From positions 1 to 42,672 of the forward strand of contig CALISC010000073.1 in NCBI GenBank assembly GCA_938041945.1: DNA of 42,672 nt. Reading direction: 5' to 3'. The notes beneath the pieces were generated by a model. The model ran no database searches. It saw only the letters and a program-made list of their open reading frames with translations, and was not told the origin of the DNA. The position numbers and the translations under genes were made by a program. This document shows, piece by piece, positions 23,602-32,710 of the stretch. Position 1 is the stretch's first letter. The number at the start of each line of letters is the position of its first letter. This stretch comes from an uncultured Acholeplasmataceae bacterium. Lineage in GTDB: Bacteria > Bacillota_I > Bacilli_A > Acholeplasmatales > Acholeplasmataceae.

Positions 23602-26187
23602 ATGCTTAATTTTTTAGACGAAGAAAAATTAGATACAGAACTTGACGAAGAGAATTCAGAAGAACTTAGTCAAGACGAAGAGCAAGCGGAAGACTTTGAG
23701 ACTAACCTTGCTGATTTTAAAGACGCCAAAGAAGAGCCAGTTGAAATAGTAAGCGAAATCAAAGACTCGTTTCTAGACTATGCGATGTCGGTTATAGTTG
23801 ACCGTGCACTGCCAGACGTCAGAGATGGATTAAAACCGGTTCAAAGAAGAATTCTTTATGCTATGAACGAACTAAACATCCTGCCAGGTTCTGCTCACAA
23901 AAAATCCGCTCGTATCGTCGGCGAAGTAATTGGTAAGTACCACCCTCATGGAGACTCATCTGTATATGAGGCGATGGTTAGAATGGCCCAAGACTTTTCG
24001 TATCTGTATCCCTTAGTTGATGGACACGGTAACTTTGGTTCGGTTGACGGAGATGGGGCTGCTGCTATGCGATACACCGAAGCCAGAATGTCTAAGGTTG
24101 CACTTGACTTAGTAAGAGACCTTGAAAAAGAAACAGTTGACTTTGGAGATAACTACGACGGTAGCGAAAAAGAGCCAAAAGTCCTGCCTGCTCGTTTTCC
24201 AAATTTACTTGTAAACGGAGTTAAAGGAATTGCTGTTGGCATGGCAACATCCATTCCACCGCACAACATGCAAGAGATACTAGCGGGAACCATAGCGCTG
24301 ATTGACAATCCAGATCTTCCGCTTACTGAATTGATGAATATTATTAAAGGACCAGACTTTCCAACAGGTGGCGAGATTCTTGATTTAAATGGCTTGCATC
24401 GCGGTTATCTAACTGGACAAGGTCGTGTGGTTATTCGTTCAATTGTTGATATTAACACCACTAAAAGTGGAAAATCGCAAATCATTATTAAAGAAATTCC
24501 TTATTTGGTAAACCGCAAGTTACTCATTGAAAAAATCTCTGAACTAGTTAAAGAAAAAGTAGTAGACGGAATTGTAGGGATGGCAGATGAGTCTAACCGC
24601 AAAGGTACTCGTATAGTTTTAGACTTAAGAAGAGACGTAATTCCGGAAGTAGTTTTAAATAACTTATATAAATACAGTCAACTACAGTCTAGTTTCGCGA
24701 TTAACATGATAGCCCTGGTTAACGGAGTTCCTAAACAACTTGGCCTAATTCCTATTATTCGCAACTTTATTGAGTTTCAAATTGAGCTGCTGATTCGCAA
24801 AACCAAGTTTGAATTAAAGAAAGCAGAGGCTAGAATTCACATTATAAAAGGGCTTATTAAAGCGCTTTCAGCAATAGACCTTTGCGTTAAACTAATCAAA
24901 AAATCTAAAACTCCAGAAATCGCTAAAAGCAAATTGATGGAAAATCTAGAAATTGATGAAATTCAAGCGAAAGCAATTTTGGCTTTAACTCTACAAAGAC
25001 TAACTGGTCTTGAAATTGAAAAAATTCACGAAGAACACCAAGAACTACTTGCTAAAATTGAGTATTACAACCTAATTTTAAGCAGCTCAGATAAACAAAA
25101 AGAAATCATTAAAGGTGAACTTTCTGAACTAATGAGTAAATACAACAAGCCACGCAAGTCTATTTTGAACTTTTCAACTTCGCTAGACATTGAAAATGAA
25201 GACTTAATCCCGCGCCGAGACGTAATTATTACAGTTACGGAAAACGGCTATGTTAAGCGAATAGACGCAGATCAGTATAGAGTACAATCAAGAGGCGGAG
25301 TTGGCGCAAGTGGAATTAAGGTCAACGAAGATGATAAAGTCCAAGTGATTTTGAAAACCAACTCACACGATCAAATTTTAATCTTTACTAATTTTGGACG
25401 CGTATATCAACTGAAAGCCTTTAAAATTCCTGAAGCCTCAAAACAAGGAAAAGGTTTGCCTTTGGTTAACTTAATTGATTTTCAAGAAAACGAACATTTT
25501 CAATGCATCACTAATTTAGCCCCAGATCTTGAAAACGGTTATTTATTTTTCTTAACAAAAGGTGGGAAAATTAAAAAGACTCCGGACAGTGAGTTTAGCC
25601 GAGTTAACGCAAACGGAAAAAAAGCCATTCAGTTAGTTGAAGACGATGAACTACTTCAAGCCGTGCACTTTGAAGGCAATCCTTTTATTATGATTGCGAC
25701 CAAACAAGGACAGGCCTTGAAATTTAAGTCAGATACTCTTCGCCCGCTTGGCCGAGCATCTCAAGGTGTGCGTTCAATTACTTTAGCACAAGATGATGAA
25801 ATCATTGGCTGCTCTATTGTTAAAGACGATGAAACTGATGTTTTAGTAATTTCTGAACTCGGTCTTGGCAAACGAACTCAGGCAAAAGAATACCGCACAA
25901 CTTCACGTGTTGGAAAAGGTGTTAAGACTATGAAAATCACTGAAAAAACCGGAAGCCTAGTGGCGTTGATTGTTGCAACTGACCAGCAAGACTTAATTGC
26001 ATCTACTAACTTGGGCGTGGTAATTAGAACTCCTATTGCCGAGATTTCCAGAACCTCTAGAAACACACAAGGCGTTAAAATTATCAAACCAGCAGAAGGT
26101 TCAAAGGTACAAACTATTACTTTAGACGAATCTTTTAGTGAGACCGATAAAATGCCTCAAAGTGAGACAGAAAGTGAGCAAGAATAG
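23602..26187 (+). CDS. gyrA: DNA gyrase subunit A with acidic N-terminal extension
   Basis: The 861-aa cleavage subunit of gyrase. The catalytic tyrosine is Y158 in AMRYTEARMS, about 35 residues later than in Bacillus or E. coli, because the first ~50 residues are an extra, very acidic segment (13 of the first 30 residues are E or D). An AAAGGAG just before the ATG supports this start. Quinolone-region residues equivalent to E. coli S83 and D87 are S119 and E123, the usual susceptible states. The C-terminal beta-pinwheel carries a degenerate GyrA box QSRGGVG. The tail is also acidic. Confidence 0.96.
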   Translation: MLNFLDEEKLDTELDEENSEELSQDEEQAEDFETNLADFKDAKEEPVEIVSEIKDSFLDYAMSVIVDRALPDVRDGLKPVQRRILYAMNELNILPGSAHKKSARIVGEVIGKYHPHGDSSVYEAMVRMAQDFSYLYPLVDGHGNFGSVDGDGAAAMRYTEARMSKVALDLVRDLEKETVDFGDNYDGSEKEPKVLPARFPNLLVNGVKGIAVGMATSIPPHNMQEILAGTIALIDNPDLPLTELMNIIKGPDFPTGGEILDLNGLHRGYLTGQGRVVIRSIVDINTTKSGKSQIIIKEIPYLVNRKLLIEKISELVKEKVVDGIVGMADESNRKGTRIVLDLRRDVIPEVVLNNLYKYSQLQSSFAINMIALVNGVPKQLGLIPIIRNFIEFQIELLIRKTKFELKKAEARIHIIKGLIKALSAIDLCVKLIKKSKTPEIAKSKLMENLEIDEIQAKAILALTLQRLTGLEIEKIHEEHQELLAKIEYYNLILSSSDKQKEIIKGELSELMSKYNKPRKSILNFSTSLDIENEDLIPRRDVIITVTENGYVKRIDADQYRVQSRGGVGASGIKVNEDDKVQVILKTNSHDQILIFTNFGRVYQLKAFKIPEASKQGKGLPLVNLIDFQENEHFQCITNLAPDLENGYLFFLTKGGKIKKTPDSEFSRVNANGKKAIQLVEDDELLQAVHFEGNPFIMIATKQGQALKFKSDTLRPLGRASQGVRSITLAQDDEIIGCSIVKDDETDVLVISELGLGKRTQAKEYRTTSRVGKGVKTMKITEKTGSLVALIVATDQQDLIASTNLGVVIRTPIAEISRTSRNTQGVKIIKPAEGSKVQTITLDESFSETDKMPQSETESEQE

Positions 26188-27468
26188 ATGTTTGATTTAA
26201 ATTATTTACAGAAAAACTTTAAAAAGGTTCAAACTAAGTTAGCGCTAAGGCCAAACTTTAACAAAGAAGAGTTTGCCAAACTACCTAAACTAATTTCAAA
26301 CAAACGAAAAGTTCAGGGAGAGATTGACAACCTAAGAGCCAAGAAAAATACACTAACTGCACAAATCCCTGAACTTAAAAAACAAGGCAAAGACATTTCT
26401 TTGGTGCTGACAGAAAGTAAAGAGTGCGGCGAAAAAATCGCTTCGCTTACTCAAGACTTTGAGGTTGTTTCTAAAGAACTTGAAGATTTAATTTTAGACT
26501 TACCAAATATTCCCGACAGCGAAGTTACTTTTGGCAAAGACGAAAACGAAAACACTGTAATTAAAACTTACTTAGCACCTACAAAGTTTGACTTTACTCC
26601 CAAAGACCATGTTACTTTAAACGACCGATTAGGTTTGTTTGACTTTGAACGAGCAGGTAAAGTTGCAGGCGCTAGATTTGTCTACGACATTGGACTTGGT
26701 GCAAGACTTGAGCGAGCGCTAATTTCGTTTATGTTAGACCTGCATTCTAAACGCGGCTACATTGAGTGTATTCCACCTTATTTGGTGTCAAAAGACTCAA
26801 TGTATGCAACTGGTAAGTTTCCTAAGTTTATGTCAGAGGCTTACCACCTTGAAGACACCGAACTTTATTTAAACCCAACCGCAGAAATTCCAATGATTGA
26901 CATGTATAGAAACGAAATTCTGGATTTTGGTCTTTTGCCGCTTAAGTACTGCGCTTACTCAACTGCCTTTAGACCAGAAGCAGGGGCTGCCGGTAAAGAC
27001 ACCAAGGGTCTAATTCGCCAGCATCAATTTCACAAAGTTGAACTAATTGCTTTCACTAAACCAGAAGAAAGCAAAAAAGAACTGAAAAAAATGTTAAAAG
27101 AAGCAGAATTAGTCCTACAAAAACTAGAGTTGCCTTACCGAGTTGTTAGATTGTGCTCAGGAGATTTAGGACATTCTATGTCTTTAACTTACGACATTGA
27201 AGTTTGGCTACCTGGTCAAAACAAATACAGAGAAATCTCTTCAGTTTCAACTGCCAATGACTATCAAGCAAGACGTGCAAATATTCGCTTTAAACGCACA
27301 AAAGACGCAAAGACGGAGTTCGTGCATACTCTAAACGGCTCTGGTGTCGCTGTTGGTAGATGTGCGATTGCTATAATTGAAAACTATCAACAAGCAGATG
27401 GCACAATTTTAATCCCTAAAGTGTTGCAAAAATATATGGGAGTTAAAGAAATTAAACCAATAAAATAA
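26188..27468 (+). CDS. serS: Seryl-tRNA synthetase
   Basis: Class II synthetase for tRNA-Ser (and for tRNA-Sec where present), 426 aa. The N-terminal coiled-coil arm that grips the long variable arm spans about 1-110, with many K, E and Q residues. Motif 2 is FRPEAGAAGKDTKGLIRQHQ; motif 3 contains NGSGVAVGRCAIAIIENYQ. The ATG directly abuts the gyrA stop with no gap, so it is likely translated by coupling in a gyrB-gyrA-serS operon. Confidence 0.96.
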   Translation: MFDLNYLQKNFKKVQTKLALRPNFNKEEFAKLPKLISNKRKVQGEIDNLRAKKNTLTAQIPELKKQGKDISLVLTESKECGEKIASLTQDFEVVSKELEDLILDLPNIPDSEVTFGKDENENTVIKTYLAPTKFDFTPKDHVTLNDRLGLFDFERAGKVAGARFVYDIGLGARLERALISFMLDLHSKRGYIECIPPYLVSKDSMYATGKFPKFMSEAYHLEDTELYLNPTAEIPMIDMYRNEILDFGLLPLKYCAYSTAFRPEAGAAGKDTKGLIRQHQFHKVELIAFTKPEESKKELKKMLKEAELVLQKLELPYRVVRLCSGDLGHSMSLTYDIEVWLPGQNKYREISSVSTANDYQARRANIRFKRTKDAKTEFVHTLNGSGVAVGRCAIAIIENYQQADGTILIPKVLQKYMGVKEIKPIK

Positions 27469-27469
27469 A

Positions 27470-27497
27470 AAAGAAAGTCTATTTCAGACTTTCTTTT
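27470..27497. terminator. Convergent terminator between serS and the HIT gene
   Basis: A perfect 10-bp stem AAGAAAGTCT/AGACTTTCTT (27471-27480, 27486-27495) with loop ATTTC. It overlaps the stop codon of the HIT gene and serves both strands. Confidence 0.85.
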
Positions 27498-27883
27498 AAT
27501 AAATGTTCAGTTTCTTTAATATCAATAGGTTCAATTTCAAAGCGTTGCGTTTTAAACTCAAGCCCAGTATATCTAGGAATTACATGAATGTGAAAATGCA
27601 TCACTTGTTGGTTTGCCAATTTGCCTGCGTTTGTGTAGATATTAACACCTTTAGCACCTAAAGCGGTTTGCATAGTTTGCGCGATTTTTTGACTAACTTT
27701 AGTTAAGTGCATCAAGGTATCCAAATCTACATCTAAAAAGTTACAAGCGTATTTCTTTGGTATTACTAGAGTGTGCCCCTTGCTTAGTGGATTGATGTCT
27801 AGAAAAGCCAAGCACAATTCATCTTCATAAACTATACTTGCGGGAATTTCTCTATTGATTATTTTACTAAAAATTGTTTCCAT
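27479..27883 (-). CDS. HIT-family (HINT-like) nucleotide hydrolase
   Basis: A 134-aa histidine-triad protein. The triad HFHIHVIP (H96, H98, H100) is intact. The N-terminal part IFSKIINREIPASIVYED and GHTLVIPKKY are typical of the HINT branch, which hydrolyses adenosine phosphoramidates and acyl-adenylates. The physiological substrate is not known. It is the only minus-strand gene in the gyrB-ispE stretch and shares a divergent promoter region with the HD gene. Confidence 0.92.
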   Translation of the reverse strand: METIFSKIINREIPASIVYEDELCLAFLDINPLSKGHTLVIPKKYACNFLDVDLDTLMHLTKVSQKIAQTMQTALGAKGVNIYTNAGKLANQQVMHFHIHVIPRYTGLEFKTQRFEIEPIDIKETEHLLKESLK

Positions 27884-27903
27884 TATTACCTCATTTTTTA
27901 AAA

Positions 27904-27932
27904 ATTATACTAAATTCAGAAAGGAGTTGCAA
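27904..27932 (-). promoter_or_regulatory. HIT gene promoter, overlapping the HD gene -10
   Basis: Minus-strand TTGCAA (27927-27932), 17-bp spacer, TATAAT (27904-27909). A plus-strand TATACT for the HD gene lies at 27906-27911, so the two -10 boxes overlap by four bases. The HD promoter has no good -35. Confidence 0.5.
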
Positions 27933-29020
27933 TGAAAGACAGAGTTATTGTAGACCCGATTTATGGCTATGTTATTTTAAAAGAAGATATTATTAAGCGC
28001 TTAGTTGACACTAAGTTTTTCCAAAGGTTGCGACGTATTTATCAAATGGGTAACTCCTTTTTTGTATTTCCTTCCGCTGTACACACTAGATTTTCACATT
28101 GTCTTGGGGTATATGAACTTGCAAGACAGATATGCGAAAAACTGCCAATTTCTAAAAGAGAACAACTAATTTTAATGGTCTCCGCTTTACTACATGACAT
28201 CGGACACGGTCCTTTTTCACATTTATATGATAGCCTGGTTAACGGAGTTCACGAAGTAAGAGGTGCCTACATTATCGCAAACGATCCAGAGATTAGCAGG
28301 ATCTTAAATGAAGTTGACAAAGAGTTTGCCCATAATGTTTGCTCAGTCTTAACAAAAGACAAAAAATTTCCTTTACTTGAATCTATACTTTCTAGTCAAC
28401 TAGACATTGACAGACTTGACTACTTAAAAAGAGATGCGTATTTTGCTGCAGTTAAAACTGGCGACATTGACTCAACTAAACTAATTAACAGTCTTACTGT
28501 TCATGACGGTAAGTTATGCTTTAAAGAAAGCGCAGTATACGCAATTGAAAACTATTTAATTTCTCGTTATCACATGTATATGCAGGTGTATCTACACCCT
28601 AGTGTAATTGGGAGAGATTTTAATTTAATGGAGATTTTTAAAGACCTTGATAGTATTCAAGATCCACTACTTAAAAAAGTTTTAAAATCGCCTAACAACC
28701 CAGATTTAGAATTCTTTTTAAATCTAGATGACGCTTATTTTTTAACCTATTTTAAACAACTTAACAAAAGCAATTCACCAGCAGGTAAGTTAGCGCACGA
28801 GTTTATATATCGCCAAAACTGGCAACCAAAAGAATTCACTGGCGAAAAACCAATTGGCGTAATTTGGGAACTTAAAAAGCAAATTTATGATTTTCAAAAA
28901 GAACCAATTTTGCTTTTAACTCAAGATAAGCAAATAGTTAAATTACAAGACTACTCTGATTTTGTTGCAAACCTAGCAAAGCGTGCTAAGGTTGTAAAAC
29001 AGTATACTTGGGGCAAATAA
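27932..29020 (+). CDS. HD-domain phosphohydrolase (YwfO/dGTPase-like)
   Basis: A 362-aa metal-dependent phosphohydrolase. HD motifs are RFSHCLGV (first His), LLHDIGHGPFSH (HD pair) and DIDRLDYLKRD. The family includes dNTP triphosphohydrolases such as YwfO; substrate is inferred only. GHGPFSHLYD is shared with SAMHD1-like enzymes. AAAGGAG precedes the ATG. Its stop overlaps the rnmV start by one base (TAATG), so it is the first gene of an HD-rnmV-rsmA-ispE operon. Confidence 0.9.
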   Translation: MKDRVIVDPIYGYVILKEDIIKRLVDTKFFQRLRRIYQMGNSFFVFPSAVHTRFSHCLGVYELARQICEKLPISKREQLILMVSALLHDIGHGPFSHLYDSLVNGVHEVRGAYIIANDPEISRILNEVDKEFAHNVCSVLTKDKKFPLLESILSSQLDIDRLDYLKRDAYFAAVKTGDIDSTKLINSLTVHDGKLCFKESAVYAIENYLISRYHMYMQVYLHPSVIGRDFNLMEIFKDLDSIQDPLLKKVLKSPNNPDLEFFLNLDDAYFLTYFKQLNKSNSPAGKLAHEFIYRQNWQPKEFTGEKPIGVIWELKKQIYDFQKEPILLLTQDKQIVKLQDYSDFVANLAKRAKVVKQYTWGK

Positions 29021-29547
29021 TGCAAGTATTTGTAGTAGAAGGGAAAAACGATATTAAAGTTGTCAAAAGTGTCTTTCCTGAAAGTATCTGTATTAAAACC
29101 AATGGTTTGGGCATTAACAAGACAACCATTGACCAACTCAAAAGCCTTGAAAAAGACAACGAAATAATTGTAATTACAGACCCAGACAGTGCTGGCACTA
29201 AGATTAGAAACATCGTTTTATCAGAAATTCCTTCGGCAAGTTTTTTAGATTTACCTAAAGACAAATGTATTAAAAAACATAAAGTCGGACTTGAAAACCT
29301 ATCTAAAGAAGATTTTTTAAAAATACTTGAAACTGGTAAATTGCTTAACAAGGCTGTTTTAAAGAAAAATAATTTTTCTTTATCGGATTTAGTTGAACTA
29401 AAGTTAACTGGTCCTGAAAGCAGAGGAAATAAAAATAAACTACACTCCCTGCTTGGTATTTATCACTTCAACACAAAGCAACTTCTTAATTTCCTAAATA
29501 ACACAAATTACTCAAAACAACAGTTAAAAGAGGTTTTAAATGCATAA
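29020..29547 (+). CDS. rnmV: Ribonuclease M5
   Basis: RNase M5, a TOPRIM nuclease that makes the mature ends of 5S rRNA. The 175-aa protein has the TOPRIM motifs VEGKNDIKVV near the start and ITDPDSAGTKIR. I start at ATG 29020, which overlaps the preceding stop, rather than at an in-frame TTG four codons earlier, because family members begin directly with the VVEGK strand. rnmV next to rsmA is a conserved Bacillota pairing. The last 8 bases overlap rsmA. Confidence 0.93.
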   Translation: MQVFVVEGKNDIKVVKSVFPESICIKTNGLGINKTTIDQLKSLEKDNEIIVITDPDSAGTKIRNIVLSEIPSASFLDLPKDKCIKKHKVGLENLSKEDFLKILETGKLLNKAVLKKNNFSLSDLVELKLTGPESRGNKNKLHSLLGIYHFNTKQLLNFLNNTNYSKQQLKEVLNA

Positions 29548-30319
29548 CTTCAAGAAACATTTTGGACAAAACTTCTTAAATGATTTAAACATTTTAAACA
29601 AAATAGGCGTTGAAGTTAGACCTGACTTAAATGTTTTAGAAGTTGGACCAGGAGAAGGCGCGCTTACCAAAATTCTGTTAAAAAAATCAAAATCAGTCTT
29701 TTCTGTAGAAATTGACAAAGAACTGACCGAGAAACTAACAGACCTTAAAAACCAGCATGAAAACTTTAATTTCACTATTGCTGATTTTCTTGAATATAGC
29801 CTTATTGGGCAAAATTACGATATTGTAGTTGGCAATATTCCCTACTATATATCTACAGACATTATCTTTAAAATCATCAACAGTCAGGTTTCTGAGTTTA
29901 TCTTAATGGTTCAAAAAGAATACGCAGATAGACTAGTTGCCAGAGTTGGTTCTTCTGAATACTCAAAGTTAAGCGTTTCAGTTCAAAGTTTCTTTGAAGT
30001 TAAAAGAGCGTTCACAGTCTATAAAAACTGCTTCTATCCAGTTCCAAAAGTAGATAGCGCAGTTGTTTGTTTTCAAGCAAAACCTGCACTTGTTTCAGAA
30101 ATTCAAAAACAGAAATACTTTGAGTTCTTAAAAACTTGTTTCTTTTCTAAACGAAAAACTTTGTTTAATAATTTACTTAAAACTAAAATTGAAAGACAAG
30201 ATATTTTAAATGTTTTTAAGGACCTTAAAATCAACCAAAACATCAGAGCAGAAAAATTGACAGCAATTGAGTTTCAAAACTTGTTCTTAAGGTTAATCAA
30301 AATTAAGGAGGAAAAATGA
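29540..30319 (+). CDS. rsmA: 16S rRNA dimethyladenosine transferase (KsgA)
   Basis: SAM-dependent methylase that dimethylates two adjacent adenines near the 3' end of 16S rRNA, 259 aa. The N-terminal HFGQNFL, SAM motif I LEVGPGEGALT and motif IV GNIPYYIS are all present, and the C-terminal helical domain follows. AGAGG upstream of the ATG lies within rnmV. The stop overlaps the ispE start (ATGA). Confidence 0.96.
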   Translation: MHNFKKHFGQNFLNDLNILNKIGVEVRPDLNVLEVGPGEGALTKILLKKSKSVFSVEIDKELTEKLTDLKNQHENFNFTIADFLEYSLIGQNYDIVVGNIPYYISTDIIFKIINSQVSEFILMVQKEYADRLVARVGSSEYSKLSVSVQSFFEVKRAFTVYKNCFYPVPKVDSAVVCFQAKPALVSEIQKQKYFEFLKTCFFSKRKTLFNNLLKTKIERQDILNVFKDLKINQNIRAEKLTAIEFQNLFLRLIKIKEEK

Positions 30320-31212
30320 AGTCAAAGGCTTATGCCAAAATCAATCTAGATTTAAGAGTTGGTGAAGTAATAGAAAACGGTTTGCATGAAATCGTTTCTA
30401 TTGTTGCACCAATTTCCTTGCATGACAAAATTTGGGTTAAATTAACAAACAAACCTGTAAACCAAATAATTTCTAAAACTCCTTGGTTTAAGGTAGATAT
30501 ACTAGGTCAATTTTTAACTGATTTTCAAACCGAGTTTCAACTAACTAAAAAAGTATCACTCTCAATTCAAAAAAATATTCCATTGGGCGCCGGACTAGGT
30601 GGTCTTAGCACTGTCCTTGCAACTCTTTTAAATTGTCTGTCTTCTTTATATAAGTTAGATTTAACACTAATGCAAAAAGCTGACTTTATTGAAAAATACG
30701 GCCAAGACTGCGTTTACTTTTTAAAACCACTGCCCGGCGTGATGCTAAAAACGGGTTCAACAGTTGAGTATATTGGTAAATGTCCTTTTAAGTATGTACA
30801 TTTAAAAAACTTTAGCGAGCCTTTTGAAACCGCGCGTATGTATCAAAAAGTAAAGCCTTCTGAAATTGACACTGAGAAAGTAAAAGAACTAATTAAATTA
30901 TTTAATGAAGGTAAAACACACGAGTTTTGGGCGAGTGTCCAAAATGACTTTGATGAGGTATATAAACTAACTAACCCAGAAGAACATGCTGTATATCTTG
31001 CGCTTAAAAAAGCGTGCTATAAACTACAAACTACTGGTTCTGGTTCTTCTGTTTATACACTTGACGGAAATTTTGAAGATAAACAAATTAAATATCCTGC
31101 AATTTCTTATTTTAAGAGATACGAATTTTTAAACTACCAAAATATCCAATTCAGTAAACAACCCACTTTTAAAAAAATTCTTTATTTTTTACAAAAACTT
31201 ATCTTTGTTTGA
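30316..31212 (+). CDS. ispE: 4-diphosphocytidyl-2-C-methyl-D-erythritol kinase
   Basis: GHMP-family kinase of the MEP pathway, 298 aa, phosphorylating CDP-methylerythritol. The N-terminal KAYAKINLDLRV is typical. The ATP loop is PLGAGLGGLSTVLA, close to the family PxGaGLGGGSsDaA but with L and T replacing G and D. A motif 3 equivalent, TTGSGSSVY, is present. It has a strong AAGGAGG site. The position beside rsmA is the classic one for ispE. It is the last gene of the operon and is followed by a strong terminator. Confidence 0.9.
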   Translation: MKSKAYAKINLDLRVGEVIENGLHEIVSIVAPISLHDKIWVKLTNKPVNQIISKTPWFKVDILGQFLTDFQTEFQLTKKVSLSIQKNIPLGAGLGGLSTVLATLLNCLSSLYKLDLTLMQKADFIEKYGQDCVYFLKPLPGVMLKTGSTVEYIGKCPFKYVHLKNFSEPFETARMYQKVKPSEIDTEKVKELIKLFNEGKTHEFWASVQNDFDEVYKLTNPEEHAVYLALKKACYKLQTTGSGSSVYTLDGNFEDKQIKYPAISYFKRYEFLNYQNIQFSKQPTFKKILYFLQKLIFV

Positions 31213-31217
31213 AATTC

Positions 31218-31256
31218 ACCCCATTTCCTGCGCATAGGAAATGGGGTATTTTTTAT
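31218..31256 (+). terminator. Terminator after ispE
   Basis: A perfect 12-bp stem (31218-31229 with 31236-31247; one arm ACCCCATTTCCT) and a T-run after one TA. Its arm is nearly repeated in the terminator at 32651-32694 on the other side of the fic gene. Confidence 0.9.
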
Positions 31257-31384
31257 ATGGTGTAAACAAAGAATAAACCACAAAAGTCATACAATTCACC
31301 TCACTGTTTTTCTCAAGTTACCCATTTAATACGAAAGACTAATCACTAAAACCACAAATATTTTATTTAGCATTGAAAAATATA

Positions 31385-31459
31385 TTTTAAGTAAAAAAAG
31401 CAATTGAAAATTTTACTTAAAAGCGATATACTTAGGCTAAGTAAAATAAACTTTACTCA
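31385..31459. promoter_or_regulatory. Repeated operator-like sites around the fic promoter
   Basis: Four copies of a TAAGTAAA/TTTACTTA-type element lie in 75 bases. TTTTAAGTAAAA is at 31385-31396 and its exact reverse complement at 31411-31422. TAAGTAAAA is at 31438-31446 and TTTACTCA at 31452-31459. The second copy is inside the promoter spacer and the last pair covers the leader. The layout suggests a repressor, possibly Fic's own winged helix. Confidence 0.55.
31404..31432 (+). promoter_or_regulatory. fic promoter
   Basis: TTGAAA (31404-31409), 17-bp spacer, TATACT (31427-31432). Confidence 0.7.
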
Positions 31460-31471
31460 AAAGGTGAAATT

Positions 31472-32623
31472 ATGAAATTAGAAACCGACAGAGCAGGAAT
31501 TTTAAAAAAGATGCAAAGTGGCTACGAATGTTTTATTCCACACGATTTAAAACATTTGAAATTAAACATAGACGCCGAACTTCAAAGTTTAATCAATAAA
31601 GCTAACTTTCTTTTAGGAAGATTAGATGGAGTAGCCACAACTCTACCAGATATTGATTTATTTGTCTCCATGCACGTACAAAAAGAAGCTGTTATTAGTT
31701 CACAAATAGAAGGTACGCAAGCATCGCTAATTGATGTTTTACAAAAAGACAGAAAAAACGAAAAAATCAAAGATACCGCTGAAATTGTTAATTATGTAAA
31801 AGCAACTAACTTTGCTTTTAATAGATTAAAAGAACTGCCGCTATGCATGCGATTAATTAAAGAAACTCATTCTATTTTATTGTCAGATGTTCGGGGTAGC
31901 GAAAAATTACCAGGTGAGTTAAGGCGAACTCAAAACTGGATTGGCTACCCTGGATGCACATTAAGCACAGCGAGTTTTGTACCACCTGCTCCCACTGAAA
32001 TGGAAAACGCTTTAAGCGATTTAGAGAAGTATATTCACGAAGATAGCTCAATTTCTAATTTAGTCAAAATTGGATTGATTCATTACCAATTTGAAACAAT
32101 ACATCCATTTTTAGATGGAAACGGTAGAATAGGAAGACTACTAATAATACTATTCTTAAAAGAACATGGTTTGATTGAATATCCTGTTCTTTATTTAAGT
32201 TATTTTTTTAAAAAAAACAGAACTAAGTACTACGAACTTTTAAACAACGCTCGCGTAAAGGGTGAGTTTGAAGAATGGATTGAGTTTTTCATAAAAGGAA
32301 TTTGCGAAGTATCTGCAGACGCAATTGCATCTATTCAAAAAATTACAAGACTTAAAAAAACTGGCATAGAAAAAATCAGAAAAGCGACAAAAGGAAATGT
32401 CTCAAATTTACTTTCAGCATACGATTTTTTGTTAAAGCATCCTATTTTAGAAGTCAAAGATATCTGTAATTTTTTAAATTTAAGTAAACCAACCGTCAAT
32501 AATTTACTTGAAATTTTAATGGAGCTGGGAATACTTGAACTTCTTGAGGATAAAAAACGATATAAGCAGTATGCCTATAAAGAGTATATCGATATTCTTT
32601 CTGAGGGAACTGCATTAGAGTAA
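31472..32623 (+). CDS. Class II Fic-family AMP-transferase-like protein with winged helix
   Basis: A 383-aa Fic protein. The N-terminal Fic_N region carries the autoinhibitory motif SSQIEG (76-81, S/TxxxEG), which marks class II Fic proteins held off by their own glutamate. The catalytic motif HPFLDGNGRIGR (211-222) is complete, so transfer of AMP (or another nucleotide part) to a protein hydroxyl is expected. The C-terminal winged helix (VKDICNFLNLSKPTVNNLL) may bind DNA, perhaps its own promoter. The target is unknown. AAGGTG precedes the ATG. It stands alone between two related terminators and is probably an acquired gene. Confidence 0.92.
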   Translation: MKLETDRAGILKKMQSGYECFIPHDLKHLKLNIDAELQSLINKANFLLGRLDGVATTLPDIDLFVSMHVQKEAVISSQIEGTQASLIDVLQKDRKNEKIKDTAEIVNYVKATNFAFNRLKELPLCMRLIKETHSILLSDVRGSEKLPGELRRTQNWIGYPGCTLSTASFVPPAPTEMENALSDLEKYIHEDSSISNLVKIGLIHYQFETIHPFLDGNGRIGRLLIILFLKEHGLIEYPVLYLSYFFKKNRTKYYELLNNARVKGEFEEWIEFFIKGICEVSADAIASIQKITRLKKTGIEKIRKATKGNVSNLLSAYDFLLKHPILEVKDICNFLNLSKPTVNNLLEILMELGILELLEDKKRYKQYAYKEYIDILSEGTALE

Positions 32624-32650
32624 GAACTAAAAACCACTTAAGCAAAGCAA

Positions 32651-32694
32651 AAAAACACCCCATTTCCAATTATCTAGGAAACGAGGTGTTTTAT
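32651..32694. terminator. Terminator between fic and rpsD
   Basis: The outer stem AAAACACC/GGTGTTTT encloses TTTCC/GGAAA, separated by mismatches, with a T-run on each strand. It lies past the stops of both convergent genes. The arm ACACCCCATTTCC repeats that of the ispE terminator. Confidence 0.8.
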
Positions 32695-32710
32695 TTTTAA
32701 CCTAAGTTAA

